Origin: Bacteroidota bacterium
GTDB lineage: Bacteria; Bacteroidota; Bacteroidia; Bacteroidales; Prolixibacteraceae
Assembly: GCA_024278975.1 (NCBI GenBank)
Contig: JAJRSD010000083.1
Span: forward strand, 24,967 to 88,966
Reading direction: 5' to 3'
DNA length: 64,000 nt
The notes below the pieces were generated by a model. The model made no database searches. It saw only the letters and a program-made list of their open reading frames with translations, and was not told the DNA's origin. Within the stretch, counting starts at the first letter, position 1, and each line of letters opens with the position of its first letter. This document shows positions 16,969 through 26,576 of this stretch, in pieces. Both the position numbers and the translations under genes were made by a program.

Positions 16969-17964
16969 ATGGCAAGACCAGTAACACTTTTTACCGGACA
17001 ATGGGCCGATCTTCCCATTGAAATAATGTGCAAAAAAGCACAGGAATTTGGATACGACGGACTCGAACTTTGCTGCTGGGGCGATCATCTGGAAATTGAT
17101 AAAGCCGATCAGGCTTATTGCGACGAAAGATTGGCACTTCTCGAAAAATACGATTTAAAACTATTTGCAATCTCCTCTCATCTTGTGGGGCAATGCGTTG
17201 CCGATAATATCGATGAACGACATAAAAGTATAGTGCCGGAATATATTTGGGGCGATGGCAAACCCGAAGGCATTCGACAACGTGCAGCAGCAGAGATGAT
17301 TAAAACTGCAAAAGTTGCAAAAATGCTCGGGCTCGATACAGTTGTTGGCTTTACCGGAAGTCCGATTTGGCATTTGCTTTATTCATTCCCCCCGGTTACT
17401 CCCGAAATGGTTGAAAAAGGTTATAATGACTTTGCCAAATACTGGATTCCAGTTTTAGATGAATACCAAAAACTCGGTGTTAAATTTGCGTTGGAAGCAC
17501 ATCCAACCTAAATAGCTTTCGATATTCATACTGCACATTTAACTTTGAAAGCACTGAATAATCACCCGGCATTCGGGTTTAATTTCGACCCGAGTCATTT
17601 TGGTTATCAACATGTTGACTATGTGAAATTTATTTATGAGTTTGCCGATCGTATTTTTCATGTTCATATGAAAGATGCGTATTGGAGTGATGTTCCAATG
17701 AGTGTTGGAGTTTTTGGCGGGCATACGGAATTTGGTGATAACCGCCGATATTGGAATTTCCGTAGTTTGGGTCGCGGTAAAATCGACTTCGAAAATATAA
17801 TCAGAGCACTAAATGATATTGGTTACAACGGGCCACTTTCAGTAGAGTGGGAAGACAGCGGTATGAATCGCGAAGTAGGTGCGGAAGAAGCATGCGATTT
17901 TGTTCGCTATGCCGATTTTGAACCTTCGGACGTGGCATTTGATGATGCAATGCAGAAGGAGTGA
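16969..17964 (+). pseudogene. Sugar phosphate isomerase/epimerase interrupted by an in-frame TAA
   Basis: The frame reads as one xylose-isomerase-like TIM-barrel protein of 331 codons broken by a single TAA at 17509-17511. Before the stop it has [16 protein letters not shown] and ends [10 protein letters not shown]. After it, still in the same frame, it continues [38 protein letters not shown] and [12 protein letters not shown]. Relatives read HPTEIAFD at this point, so GAA became TAA by one G-to-T change. An internal ATG at 17545 could express only the C-terminal half. The Gfo/Idh/MocA gene downstream is the usual partner for such isomerases in carbohydrate degradation. A sequencing error remains possible. 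Confidence 0.88.
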
Positions 17965-18065
17965 AGAAAGAGCTGGTAGATGGAAGTCTGAAGACCGGAG
18001 CAGGAAGTTTAAAAAAGGAATTTGTGAGATATAAGTAGTGCGTGCAAGAAAACTTACTATTTTCA

Positions 18066-18191
18066 AGTCTTTGATAAGAAAACGTCAAAGACAAGGCTTT
18101 CGAAGATTTTGAAACCAAGGAGTTTACTATTTGTAAATGACTGTTTCAAAATCGAGAGTAACGCAGTATTTGGCGTTTTCTTGCGAAGACT
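18066..18191. repeat. Long imperfect inverted repeat (intergenic hairpin element)
   Basis: The left arm begins AGTCTTTGATAAGAAAACG and the right arm ends CGTTTTCTTGCGAAGACT; they pair with a few mismatches. An inner perfect pair, GATTTTGAAAC and GTTTCAAAATC, continues the hairpin. The total is 126 bases with no reading frame of its own. It looks like a structured dispersed repeat or MITE remnant sitting between the broken isomerase and the Gfo/Idh/MocA gene. The remainder of the 17965-18445 gap shows nothing recognisable except a degenerate CTTCGGACTTCGG-type simple repeat near 18370-18425. Confidence 0.65.
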
Positions 18192-18445
18192 AAGTAAAAG
18201 AACATTGGTTATGCAATTTGTTCTTTGACTGAAGTTGTAACGAGTTTGCACAAAGCAGAATGACGAGAATACATTACAAAAATTAAATTCAAAGAATTGT
18301 ATAAATACTCATATAACCTTATGAATATGATGATTGCGTTTACAAAAAACATTAAATAAATATACACTTCGGATTTCCATCTTCGGACTTCGGTCTTTTT
18401 CCCTGACTTCCGACTTCGGTCTTCCGTATTTTAACTTTTTAAATT

Positions 18446-19759
18446 ATGACCAACAGGAGAACTTTTATTAGAAATTCTGCCCTTGCAACTGCAGGGGTTA
18501 GCGTGGCTGCTTCGGTGCCATTCGCAATGAACTCGTGTATGGGCGCAAACGAAAAACTGGTTTGTGCATTAATAGGAGCCAAAGGAATCGGCTTTGCCGA
18601 TTTAAAAGCTTTTCTCGGACAAAAAAATACCGAGTGTGCAGCAATTTGTGATGTTGATGAAAATGTGTTAAACAAACGAATTGCTGATGTTGAAAAAATT
18701 CAGGGTACAAAACCAAAAGGATTTAAAGATTTCAGAAAGCTTTTGGAAGAGCCCGGTATTGATGTAATAATGATCGGAACTCCGGACCACTGGCATCTTT
18801 TGCCGTTTGTGAATGCAGCCCAGAAGGGGAAATATATTTACTGCGAAAAACCTCTCTCTAATTCCATTGAGGAGATAAATATTATGGAACGTGCTGCTAA
18901 CCGATACGGAACGATTGCACAAATTGGGCAGTGGCAACGTAGCGGAAAACACTGGCAGGACGCTATCGAATTTGTTCATTCGGGCAAATTGGGTAAAATC
19001 CGCACTGTTCGTACGTGGTCGTATCAGGGATGGATGAAATCAATTCCTGTAAAACCAGATGAGCCTGTGCCGGCAGGAGTAGATTACGATTTTTGGCTGG
19101 GACCGGCAAAACAACGACCATTCAACCCCAACCGTTTTCACTTTAATTTTAGATGGTTCTGGGATTATGCAGGTGGAATGATGACTGACTGGGGTGTACA
19201 TATTATCGATTTTGCCCTTTTTGGGATGAAGGTAAAAGCCCCAGAATCGGTGATGGCAATGGGTGGCAAATTTGCTTATCCAAACGATGCGGCTGAAACG
19301 CCAGATACGTTACAAGCATTGTACGATTTTGAAGATTTCACAATGCTCTGGGATCATGGAATTGGGATTGATGGCGGATATTATGGACGATCGCACGGAG
19401 TCGGCTTTGTGGGAAATAATGGAACTCTTGTAGTTGACAGAGCTGGTTGGGAAGTGATTCCCGAGGGCGGTAAAAACCCAAGAATGGATCGGGTAAAACT
19501 TACCAAAGGCGACGGTCAGGATTTAAATAACCACATGAAAAATTTTATAGAGTGTATTAAAGACAACAATAGAAATACAAACACCAGTATAGAAATTGCG
19601 GCAAATACTGCACGGGTTTGTCACCTTGGAAACATGGCTTATAAAACCGGACGCCGTTTATATTGGGATGCCGACGATAGTAAATTTATTAATGACGATG
19701 ATGCAAATCAATTGTTAGTTCCAACTTATCGCGCTCCATGGGAGTTGCCAAAAATATAA
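18446..19759 (+). CDS. Gfo/Idh/MocA-family oxidoreductase with Tat signal
   Basis: This 437-residue protein starts with a Tat signal (NRRTFIRNSALATAGVSVAA), so it is exported folded with its NAD(P) cofactor. The Rossmann part includes VCALIGAKGIGFADL, the CDVDENVL acidic turn, and the diagnostic EKPLSN segment with the catalytic-type lysine. The C-terminal substrate domain carries GGMMTDWGVHIIDFALFG, where the histidine is the usual catalytic partner. It probably oxidises or reduces a sugar or glycoside in the periplasm. The upstream isomerase gene, now broken, was its likely pathway partner. A second Tat-type relative is encoded at 58071-59342. Confidence 0.92.
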   Translation: MTNRRTFIRNSALATAGVSVAASVPFAMNSCMGANEKLVCALIGAKGIGFADLKAFLGQKNTECAAICDVDENVLNKRIADVEKIQGTKPKGFKDFRKLLEEPGIDVIMIGTPDHWHLLPFVNAAQKGKYIYCEKPLSNSIEEINIMERAANRYGTIAQIGQWQRSGKHWQDAIEFVHSGKLGKIRTVRTWSYQGWMKSIPVKPDEPVPAGVDYDFWLGPAKQRPFNPNRFHFNFRWFWDYAGGMMTDWGVHIIDFALFGMKVKAPESVMAMGGKFAYPNDAAETPDTLQALYDFEDFTMLWDHGIGIDGGYYGRSHGVGFVGNNGTLVVDRAGWEVIPEGGKNPRMDRVKLTKGDGQDLNNHMKNFIECIKDNNRNTNTSIEIAANTARVCHLGNMAYKTGRRLYWDADDSKFINDDDANQLLVPTYRAPWELPKI

Positions 19760-19820
19760 TTATTTAGCATAGTCATGCTCTCACTTCCCGTGATAGTATA
19801 ACTCTTAAAATTTATTCAGA

Positions 19821-20825
19821 ATGAATACCTTTATTAATAATCTACCCAAAGCAGAATTACACCTTCATATCGAAGGGACTTTCGAACCCGAATTAATGTT
19901 TAAAATTGCCCAACGAAATGGAATAAAACTTTCGCAGAAATCTGTTGCAGAACTAAAAGAGAGCTACAACTTTAATAATCTTCAGGAATTTTTGGATATT
20001 TATTATGCGGGTGCAAATGTGTTAATTCACGAACAGGATTTTTACGATTTAACATGGGCTTATTTGCAAAAAGCACACGAACAAAATATCGTTCACACCG
20101 AAATATTTTTCGATCCGCAAACTCATACAAGCCGGGGAATTGAATTTCGCACGGTAATAAATGGAATTCAAAATGCACTCGATGACGGTAAAACAAAGAT
20201 GGGAATTACAAGCAAATTAATTCCTAATTTTCTTCGACATCTCGACGAGGAGGATGCAATCAGAACTTTTAACGAAGCATTGAAATACAGAGATATAATT
20301 ACAGGTTTCGGTCTCGATTCGTCGGAAGTTGGTAATCCGCCGGCAAAATTTCAGCAGGTTTTTGAGATGGTAAAAGCAGAGGGATTTTTAACCGTTGCTC
20401 ATGCCGGAGAAGAGGGATCTGCTCAATACATTTGGGATGCTCTTAAATTATTAAATGTTTCGAGAATCGACCATGGTATTCGTGCTGCCGACGATCTGCT
20501 TTTAATTGAAGAGCTTGAAAAAACACAAGTTCCGTTAACGGTTTGTCCACTGTCGAACCTTAAACTTCAGGTAGTAAAAAACATTAGTGAACTGCCCATT
20601 AAAACAATGCTTCAACAAAATATTATGGTAACCATAAATTCTGATGATCCTGCATATTTTGGCGGCTATATAAATGAAAACTACAAAGCAGTTGCCGAGG
20701 CATTTAATTTTAATAAATCGGATATTTTAAAATTAGCAGAAAACTCATTTAATGCGAGTTTTTTAGATAATGTGGCTAAAACAAAATGGTTGGTTAAATT
20801 GAGGGACTACTACAATAAATTTTAA
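19821..20825 (+). CDS. Adenine deaminase of the adenosine deaminase superfamily
   Basis: This 334-residue zinc-dependent deaminase has metal-site histidines in AELHLHIEGT (H14, H16), VAHAGEEGS, RIDHGIRA and the aspartate pair in TINSDDPAYFGGY. The IEGTFEPEL segment and the long stretches NNLQEFLDIYYAGA and DPQTHTSRGIEF match the bacterial/fungal adenine deaminase branch better than true adenosine deaminases, so the likely reaction is adenine to hypoxanthine in purine salvage. Automatic annotation may call it adenosine deaminase. It is a single gene, 61 bases after the oxidoreductase. Confidence 0.85.
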   Translation: MNTFINNLPKAELHLHIEGTFEPELMFKIAQRNGIKLSQKSVAELKESYNFNNLQEFLDIYYAGANVLIHEQDFYDLTWAYLQKAHEQNIVHTEIFFDPQTHTSRGIEFRTVINGIQNALDDGKTKMGITSKLIPNFLRHLDEEDAIRTFNEALKYRDIITGFGLDSSEVGNPPAKFQQVFEMVKAEGFLTVAHAGEEGSAQYIWDALKLLNVSRIDHGIRAADDLLLIEELEKTQVPLTVCPLSNLKLQVVKNISELPIKTMLQQNIMVTINSDDPAYFGGYINENYKAVAEAFNFNKSDILKLAENSFNASFLDNVAKTKWLVKLRDYYNKF

Positions 20826-20868
20826 TAGAGGACGTAATAATTAGCTATTACAAAAACTACTATCTTTT

Positions 20869-22227
20869 TTATAATAACCCAAAAAATAATTTTCCAATCA
20901 TAAGATAAATTAATAGTCCCAGAATATCGTTCATGGTAGTTATAAACGGACCGGTTGCGAGTGCCGGGTCAATTTTAAACCGGTTTAAAACCATAGGGAT
21001 TAATGTGCCGAACAACGATGCAAAAAGTATAACTATAAATAGCGACAACGAAACTGAATAGGTAAGATTCATATTCCCCTGAGTAAAGAAATTATAAGAA
21101 AAAATTAGGACGGCAAAAATTGAGGCAGTCAATAAAGCTACCGAAACCTCCTTAATAATTTTGCGCGAAGTAGTTTCCAAATCTTTTACCCCACTGGCAA
21201 TACTTTGTACTACAATTGATGAAGATTGCACCCCCACATTTCCGCCCATTGCAGCAATTAACGGGATAAAAAAGGCAAGCTCGGTTACTGTTTTCAGCGA
21301 CTCTTCGTTGGAGCTTAAAACAACCGCGCCTAAAATTCCTCCCAACAAACCAATAAGTAACCACGGAAAACGGGCACGTAAAACTTCCCAAACTTTATCG
21401 CCGGGCTCAACATCGCCGGTAATACCCGAAACCATCTGGTAATCTCTTTCTGCTTCCTCACGTACAAAATCAATTACATCGTCGAAAGTAATTCGCCCTT
21501 TCAGTCTGCCAATATCATCGACAACCGGTATTGAAACCAGGTCGTATTTATCCATAATCTCAGCAACTTCTTCCTGGCGCGCATCGGTATTTACCATCTT
21601 TACGTCTGCGTTGTAAATTTTTGAAATCTTAGTATTTGTGTGGTTAAGGATGAGTTTTTTAAGGGAGAGAATTCCTTTTAATTTTTCAGTATCATCAATC
21701 ACATAAATATAATATATCTCGTCAACATCCTCGGCCTGAGAACTAATCTCTTTTAAACATGCAGCAATAGTTAGGTTTTCGTTTACTGCAATCAGCTCCT
21801 TTGCCATAATTCCACCCGCCGAATCTTCTTCGTATTCCAAAAGGTCAACAATATCGCCTGCCTGATCTATATCTCCAATTTCGTTTAAAACCTCTTTCTG
21901 AACCTCTTCGTCTAACTCTGCAACAACGTCGGCAGCATCGTCGGAGTCCATGTGTTCGATAAATTTGCTGGCAATAAAGTCTGACGGTAAAATTTTCAGA
22001 AATCGTTTCCTGTCGTTGTCGGGTATTTCAATAAGAACATCCGATGCTTTTTCGCCATCCAACAAAAGATATATAAACTTGGCTTCGTCGGTAGATAAAT
22101 CTTCCATCACCTCGGCAATATCAGCCGCGTGAAGATCGTTCATTATGCTTGTAACCTCCTCTGTCTTGTTGTTGGCAATGAGATCCTGAATTAACTCAAT
22201 ATTTTCTTTGGTGATTTCAAACTGCAT
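20869..22227 (-). CDS. mgtE: Magnesium transporter MgtE
   Basis: This 452-residue protein has an acidic MgtE_N helical domain (residues 1-130, with LHAADIAEVMEDL), two CBS domains (about 135-260, with KYDLVSIPVVDDIGRLKG), and a C-terminal five-helix membrane domain containing ARFPWLLIGLLGG and AAMGGNVGVQSSSIVVQ. MgtE is a homodimeric Mg2+ channel of the inner membrane gated by Mg2+ binding to the cytosolic domains. The gene starts three bases after the rsmA stop, so the pair form an operon, a common order in Bacteroidota. Confidence 0.96.
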   Translation of the reverse strand: MQFEITKENIELIQDLIANNKTEEVTSIMNDLHAADIAEVMEDLSTDEAKFIYLLLDGEKASDVLIEIPDNDRKRFLKILPSDFIASKFIEHMDSDDAADVVAELDEEVQKEVLNEIGDIDQAGDIVDLLEYEEDSAGGIMAKELIAVNENLTIAACLKEISSQAEDVDEIYYIYVIDDTEKLKGILSLKKLILNHTNTKISKIYNADVKMVNTDARQEEVAEIMDKYDLVSIPVVDDIGRLKGRITFDDVIDFVREEAERDYQMVSGITGDVEPGDKVWEVLRARFPWLLIGLLGGILGAVVLSSNEESLKTVTELAFFIPLIAAMGGNVGVQSSSIVVQSIASGVKDLETTSRKIIKEVSVALLTASIFAVLIFSYNFFTQGNMNLTYSVSLSLFIVILFASLFGTLIPMVLNRFKIDPALATGPFITTMNDILGLLIYLMIGKLFFGLL

Positions 22228-22230
22228 AAT

Positions 22231-22998
22231 TTACATCTTTTTAAGTTCTTCAATGGCACTGCACAATTCAATAAAATCTTCAACCGAAAGTTGCTCCGGT
22301 CGTTTTTCCGCAAACCGGGCAGGTAGGTTTTCGCAAACTGTTTTTAACGAATTCCGCATCATTTTACGTCGTTGGTTAAAAGCTGTTTTCACAACTTTTA
22401 TAAAAAACTTTTCGTCGCAAGGCAGTTCGGTACGGCTGTTTCGCCTAAACCTTATAACTGCCGATTTAACTTTTGGCGGTGGGTCAAAAACATGTTCGTG
22501 AACTGTAAATAAGTATTCAATATCGTAAAAAGTTTGTAGCAAAACAGACAAAATACCATAAGTTTTTTTCCCATGTTTGCCGGCAATTCGTTCTGCAACC
22601 TCTTTTTGTATCATCCCCACCACTTCGGGAACGCGATTCCGCATCTCTAAAACCTTAAAAAATATTTGCGATGAAATGTTATACGGGAAATTTCCAATGA
22701 TACTAAAATCGCCATTAAACTTTCCGGCAATATCAGCTTTTAAAAAATCCTCTAACCAAATATGTTTTAATTCCTGAAAATTTTCGTTAAGGTAGGCAAC
22801 AGAATCGCGGTCGATTTCAATAACATGAAGATTAATTTCGGGACGTTTGAGCAGGTACTGAGTTAACATACCCGTTCCGGGACCTATTTCCAACACATCG
22901 GATACATCGGATCCCAGGCTTTCGACAATTTTAAATGCGATATTTTGGTCTGTTAAAAAGTGCTGACCAAGTCTCTTTTTGGGCTTTACAAAATTCAT
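22231..22998 (-). CDS. rsmA: 16S rRNA (adenine1518-N6/adenine1519-N6)-dimethyltransferase RsmA (KsgA)
   Basis: RsmA dimethylates two adjacent adenines near the 3' end of 16S rRNA during 30S assembly. The 255-residue protein opens with [15 protein letters not shown], has the SAM-binding [16 protein letters not shown], and the catalytic [12 protein letters not shown] motif (NxPY). Length and start fit the family. It is the first gene of the pair with mgtE, and it is divergent from the flippase-like gene at 23185. Confidence 0.97.
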   Translation of the reverse strand: MNFVKPKKRLGQHFLTDQNIAFKIVESLGSDVSDVLEIGPGTGMLTQYLLKRPEINLHVIEIDRDSVAYLNENFQELKHIWLEDFLKADIAGKFNGDFSIIGNFPYNISSQIFFKVLEMRNRVPEVVGMIQKEVAERIAGKHGKKTYGILSVLLQTFYDIEYLFTVHEHVFDPPPKVKSAVIRFRRNSRTELPCDEKFFIKVVKTAFNQRRKMMRNSLKTVCENLPARFAEKRPEQLSVEDFIELCSAIEELKKM

Positions 22999-23184
22999 GG
23001 TACTCTGCTTTGTTCAATTCAATTTTTACAATGTTCTCTTTTTTTGGAAATTTATCAAACAAATTTTTAATTTTGTTCGCTATAAATCGCTGTAGAAAGA
23101 GCCATTAATTTCGTATCCCGAAAATAGTAAAATTTTAAGGATAAAATATTAACGGCAAATATACAGCCTTTAAATTTAGGAAGT

Positions 23185-24180
23185 TTGAAAAAAATAGCCT
23201 TAAAAGTTCTAAAATTTTTAGCATTCTTTGCTGTCGGTGCATTTATTTTCTGGCTTATTTATAAAGACCAGGACATTGAAAGAATTAAATCTGTTTTAAA
23301 AAATGACGTAAATTATTTGTGGATTGTTATCTCTCTTATTGTTGGGCTTCTAAGTCATATTAGCCGAACACTTCGCTGGGGTTTAATGATTGAACCAATT
23401 GGCCATAAACCAAGGTTTGTAAATACTTTTATGGCGGTAATGGTTGGTTATTTAATGAATATGGCTTTTCCGCGCATGGGCGAAATTTCGAGGTGTGGCG
23501 TACTATCGCGATACGAGAAAATATCGTTTACAAAACTGGTTGGTACAGTGGTTGCCGAGCGACTGGTTGATATGATTTCGCTGCTTATTTTGCTGGCAAT
23601 TGTATTTTTTGCACAATTTGGCAAGATGCTCGATTTTATTAGACGTAACCCTGAAATGCAGGAGAAACTTACTTCTGTATTTTCGTCTCCGTATCTGATT
23701 ATTGGAGTAATAATACTGGTTATACTTTTATTTGTTTTTAGAAAGGCATTTAAACACACTGCACTTTTTAAGAAGATTATTGATATTCTGAAAAATTTTA
23801 AAGAGGGGTTTATTTCCATTCGGTCTATTAAAAGAAAAGGTTGGTTTTATTTCCATTCGGTTTTTATTTGGGCAATGTACTATGTTATGCTTTATGTAAT
23901 ATTTTTCGCATTCGATTTTACCCGCGATTTGAATCCAATTGCAGGTCTTACAACATTTGTAATGGCAAGTTTTGGGATGGTTGCTCCGGTGCAAGGTGGA
24001 ATTGGCGCATGGCATTTTATGGCTATCGAAGCACTCTCGTTGTACGGTGTGGCCAATGAAAATGGAGTTATTTTCGCGTTCGTTGCGCATGGTTCAATGA
24101 CAGTGATGATAATCATTCTTGGGATAATTTCGTTACTCGCACTACCGTTTATTAATCGTAAAAAAGATATTCTTGTTTAA
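23185..24180 (+). CDS. Lysylphosphatidylglycerol synthase TM-region/UPF0104 family membrane protein
   Basis: This 331-residue inner-membrane protein has about eight transmembrane segments. Family-like features include LLSHISRTLRWGLMIEP, the VGYLMNMAFPRMGEISRCGVL segment, VVAERLVDMISLL, and the late MVAPVQGGIGAWHFMAI loop. The family relates to the flippase-like half of MprF and to YbhN. A role in lipid handling or translocation is expected but the substrate is unknown. The start is a TTG preceded by AGGAAG. Confidence is high for family, low for function. Confidence 0.85.
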   Translation: MKKIALKVLKFLAFFAVGAFIFWLIYKDQDIERIKSVLKNDVNYLWIVISLIVGLLSHISRTLRWGLMIEPIGHKPRFVNTFMAVMVGYLMNMAFPRMGEISRCGVLSRYEKISFTKLVGTVVAERLVDMISLLILLAIVFFAQFGKMLDFIRRNPEMQEKLTSVFSSPYLIIGVIILVILLFVFRKAFKHTALFKKIIDILKNFKEGFISIRSIKRKGWFYFHSVFIWAMYYVMLYVIFFAFDFTRDLNPIAGLTTFVMASFGMVAPVQGGIGAWHFMAIEALSLYGVANENGVIFAFVAHGSMTVMIIILGIISLLALPFINRKKDILV

Positions 24181-24325
24181 GAACCAAACAACTAAATAAC
24201 AAATTCCGATGAATATAATGTGAATTTTTATCTTGAATTTTGTTATTCGAAATTTCTGGTTTATCCAGATTCGGTGGTTGGAATTTAGTTGTAATTTGGC
24301 ATTTAAAATTTGAGATTTTATATAA

Positions 24326-25579
24326 ATGAATACCGAACTTTTTATAGCACGCAGGCTTTTTTTCGATAAAACGAACAGACAATTTTTATCGCAGAAAATA
24401 ATTAGGATTGCACTGTTTGGCATTGCACTTGGGCTTGCTGTGATGATAATTTCTATTGCCGTTATTACAGGGTTTAAAAAGGAGGTCAGGAATAAAGTTA
24501 TTGGTTTTGGCTCACACATTCAGGTTGTAAATTTCGATTCGCGAAATTCGTACGAACTCTCTCCAATTTCGAGCAATCAACCGTTTTTGTTGAAATTAAA
24601 AACCATCGATGAAATTAAAACAGTACAGGTTTTTGCTACAAAACCAGGATTGATAAAAACCGATGAATATACTCAGGGAATTGTTTTTAAGGGAGTTGAC
24701 AGTAGATATGACTGGGATTTTTTTCAGAAAAATTTAATTACCGGGAGATTACCACAACTAAACGATACGGCTCGTGTTAACGAGATAATAATATCAGATC
24801 AGATTTCCAAAATTCTTAGATTAAAACTTAACGATTCTGCGGTACTCTATTTTGTTAATGGAACCCAGATTACGCCTCTTATGCTTCAACTTAAAATTTG
24901 TGGAATTTATCGAACAAATCTCGAAGAGTTCGACAATCTTTTTGTTATTGGCGATATTAAACAAATACAGCGGATAAACAATTGGAAAGCCAACGAAGTA
25001 AGTGGTTTTGAAATTGAGGTTTTGGATTTTGACAGAATAGAAGAAACCGAGCAACTTGTTAGAAATGCAGTTATTGATTACAGCGAGGAGAATAGTAATA
25101 TTCTGAGAACTGAAAATATTACACGAATGTATCCGCAAATATTCGACTGGCTTAAAATACTGGATATGAATGTTTGGGTGATACTCATTTTACTATTTTT
25201 AGTTGCAAGTTTTAATATGATTTCGGGGCTGCTGGTTTTAATCCTGGAGCGTAGTTCGATGATTGGAATACTAAAAGCACTGGGCAGCCCAAACTGGAGT
25301 ATCAGAAAAATATTCCTTTATCTTTCGGTATTTTTAACCGGTCGCGGAATGCTTTGGGGAAATATTATCGGAGTGGTTCTTATTCTTATTCAAAAAACAT
25401 TTGAAGTAATAAAACTCGACCCAATAACTTATTATGTCGATGTTGTTCCGATAAACTTTTCGCTATTCCATTTGCTGCTTTTAAATATTGTAAGCATTTT
25501 TATTACCACAATTATGCTGATTATACCGAGTTTTCTTGTGAGTAAAATTTCTCCTGAAAAATCTATTAGGTTTGATTAA
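24326..25579 (+). CDS. FtsX-like ABC transporter permease (LolC/LolE type)
   Basis: This 417-residue protein has the LolC/E layout: one N-terminal transmembrane helix (IALFGIALGLAVMIISIAVI), a periplasmic MacB_PCD-like domain of about 230 residues, then three C-terminal helices with ERSSMIGILKALGSPNWSI in the FtsX domain. With a separate ATPase it would release lipoproteins from the inner membrane toward the outer membrane. No ATPase gene is adjacent. The last residues SPEKSIRFD match the usual end of this family. Confidence 0.9.
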   Translation: MNTELFIARRLFFDKTNRQFLSQKIIRIALFGIALGLAVMIISIAVITGFKKEVRNKVIGFGSHIQVVNFDSRNSYELSPISSNQPFLLKLKTIDEIKTVQVFATKPGLIKTDEYTQGIVFKGVDSRYDWDFFQKNLITGRLPQLNDTARVNEIIISDQISKILRLKLNDSAVLYFVNGTQITPLMLQLKICGIYRTNLEEFDNLFVIGDIKQIQRINNWKANEVSGFEIEVLDFDRIEETEQLVRNAVIDYSEENSNILRTENITRMYPQIFDWLKILDMNVWVILILLFLVASFNMISGLLVLILERSSMIGILKALGSPNWSIRKIFLYLSVFLTGRGMLWGNIIGVVLILIQKTFEVIKLDPITYYVDVVPINFSLFHLLLLNIVSIFITTIMLIIPSFLVSKISPEKSIRFD

Positions 25580-25647
25580 TATCAATAATTATTTTAGAAA
25601 ACCGCATATTTAAATAGCCACCTTTACCAAACTAATATTTAGATAGT

Positions 25648-25857
25648 ATGTTTTTTGTAGGAGTAACCGGACAGCTTATAACCCTGATGCTTACGGTATG
25701 TTTGCCGTTTGTTTTTTTGATGTCAGGCAGTCAGGAAACCGGTATTCAGAAGCCAACCTTGCAAATTCATATTCAACAAAATAATCACAAAATTTTATCT
25801 TTCGATTCTTATTCCTATCAATTTGAGCAAGGTTATTTTGCCGAAGAGAGTACGTAA
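25648..25857 (+). CDS. Small single-pass membrane protein of unknown function
   Basis: This 69-residue open frame has an N-terminal hydrophobic helix (VTGQLITLMLTVCLPFVFLM) and a short polar tail rich in Gln, Tyr and Glu. It lies 68 bases downstream of the LolE-like gene and on the same strand. Codon use resembles neighbours. I do not recognise a family, and the call rests on the plausible membrane topology and position. Confidence 0.5.
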   Translation: MFFVGVTGQLITLMLTVCLPFVFLMSGSQETGIQKPTLQIHIQQNNHKILSFDSYSYQFEQGYFAEEST

Positions 25858-25949
25858 AATATTAAAATCGAAGATTCTGATTGTCAAAAAATTTTGTGAG
25901 GTTTTGCCGGGTGATAGTCAACGTTAAGAATTTTCCTTATTTTTACCGT

Positions 25950-26576
25950 ATGTTATTTACCGCTGAAAATATTAAAAAATTATTGTCAGGAAATTTACCG
26001 GGGGCAGTTTCGCATAGAAAAATGTTACCACCAAAACGGGGTTTAAAAGTTGCACCGGCAGATAAAAGTGGAGTGAAACAGAGCAGTGTTTTACTTTTAC
26101 TTTTTGAGGAAAACAGCGAACTAAACGCCTGTTTAATAAAACGTCCTGCACACATGAAATATCATGCCGGACAAATTGCATTTCCCGGAGGAAAAATAGA
26201 AAAAGGGGAGACTGCGATTGAGACTGCACTGCGCGAAACTTATGAAGAGATTGGTATTCAGTCAAACGAAATTGAAATATTAGGTTCGTTAACAGAGTTT
26301 TATGTTGAAGTTAGTCGTTTTCAAATTCAACCATTTGTTGGTTGGCTACAAAAAAAACCTGAATTTATTATAAATTATGACGAAGTTGAAAAGACTATAT
26401 TTTTCCCGCTCAAAAAATTTAAAGCTCCCTTTAACGAAATTGAACTGGAAACATTTTCGGGTAAATTAAAAGTTCCGTGTATTAAATTTGATGGTGAAAT
26501 AATATGGGGAGCAACTGCAATGATTTTATCTGAATTTACAGATATTATAAGTCAAATTCACTCTACTTCGGAATAA
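25950..26576 (+). CDS. Nudix hydrolase, CoA pyrophosphatase type
   Basis: This protein of about 208 residues has the Nudix box GGKIEKGETAIETALRETYEEIGI, split here as GGKIEKGETAIE and TALRETYEEIGI. The stretch KRPAHMKYHAGQIAFPGG just before it is the UPF0035-type motif of CoA pyrophosphatases (NudL/YeaB), which cleave CoA to phosphopantetheine and 3',5'-ADP. The ATG at 25950 gives the normal N-terminus; an upstream in-frame TTG at 25881 would add 23 residues unlike the family. The end overlaps the convergent lytic transglycosylase gene by 14 bases. Confidence 0.9.
   Translation: MLFTAENIKKLLSGNLPGAVSHRKMLPPKRGLKVAPADKSGVKQSSVLLLLFEENSELNACLIKRPAHMKYHAGQIAFPGGKIEKGETAIETALRETYEEIGIQSNEIEILGSLTEFYVEVSRFQIQPFVGWLQKKPEFIINYDEVEKTIFFPLKKFKAPFNEIELETFSGKLKVPCIKFDGEIIWGATAMILSEFTDIISQIHSTSE

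Noticed and set aside
17509-17511. In-frame stop as a recoded amino acid (selenocysteine or pyrrolysine)
   Set aside because: The codon is TAA, which is not used for either, and relatives have Glu at this position.
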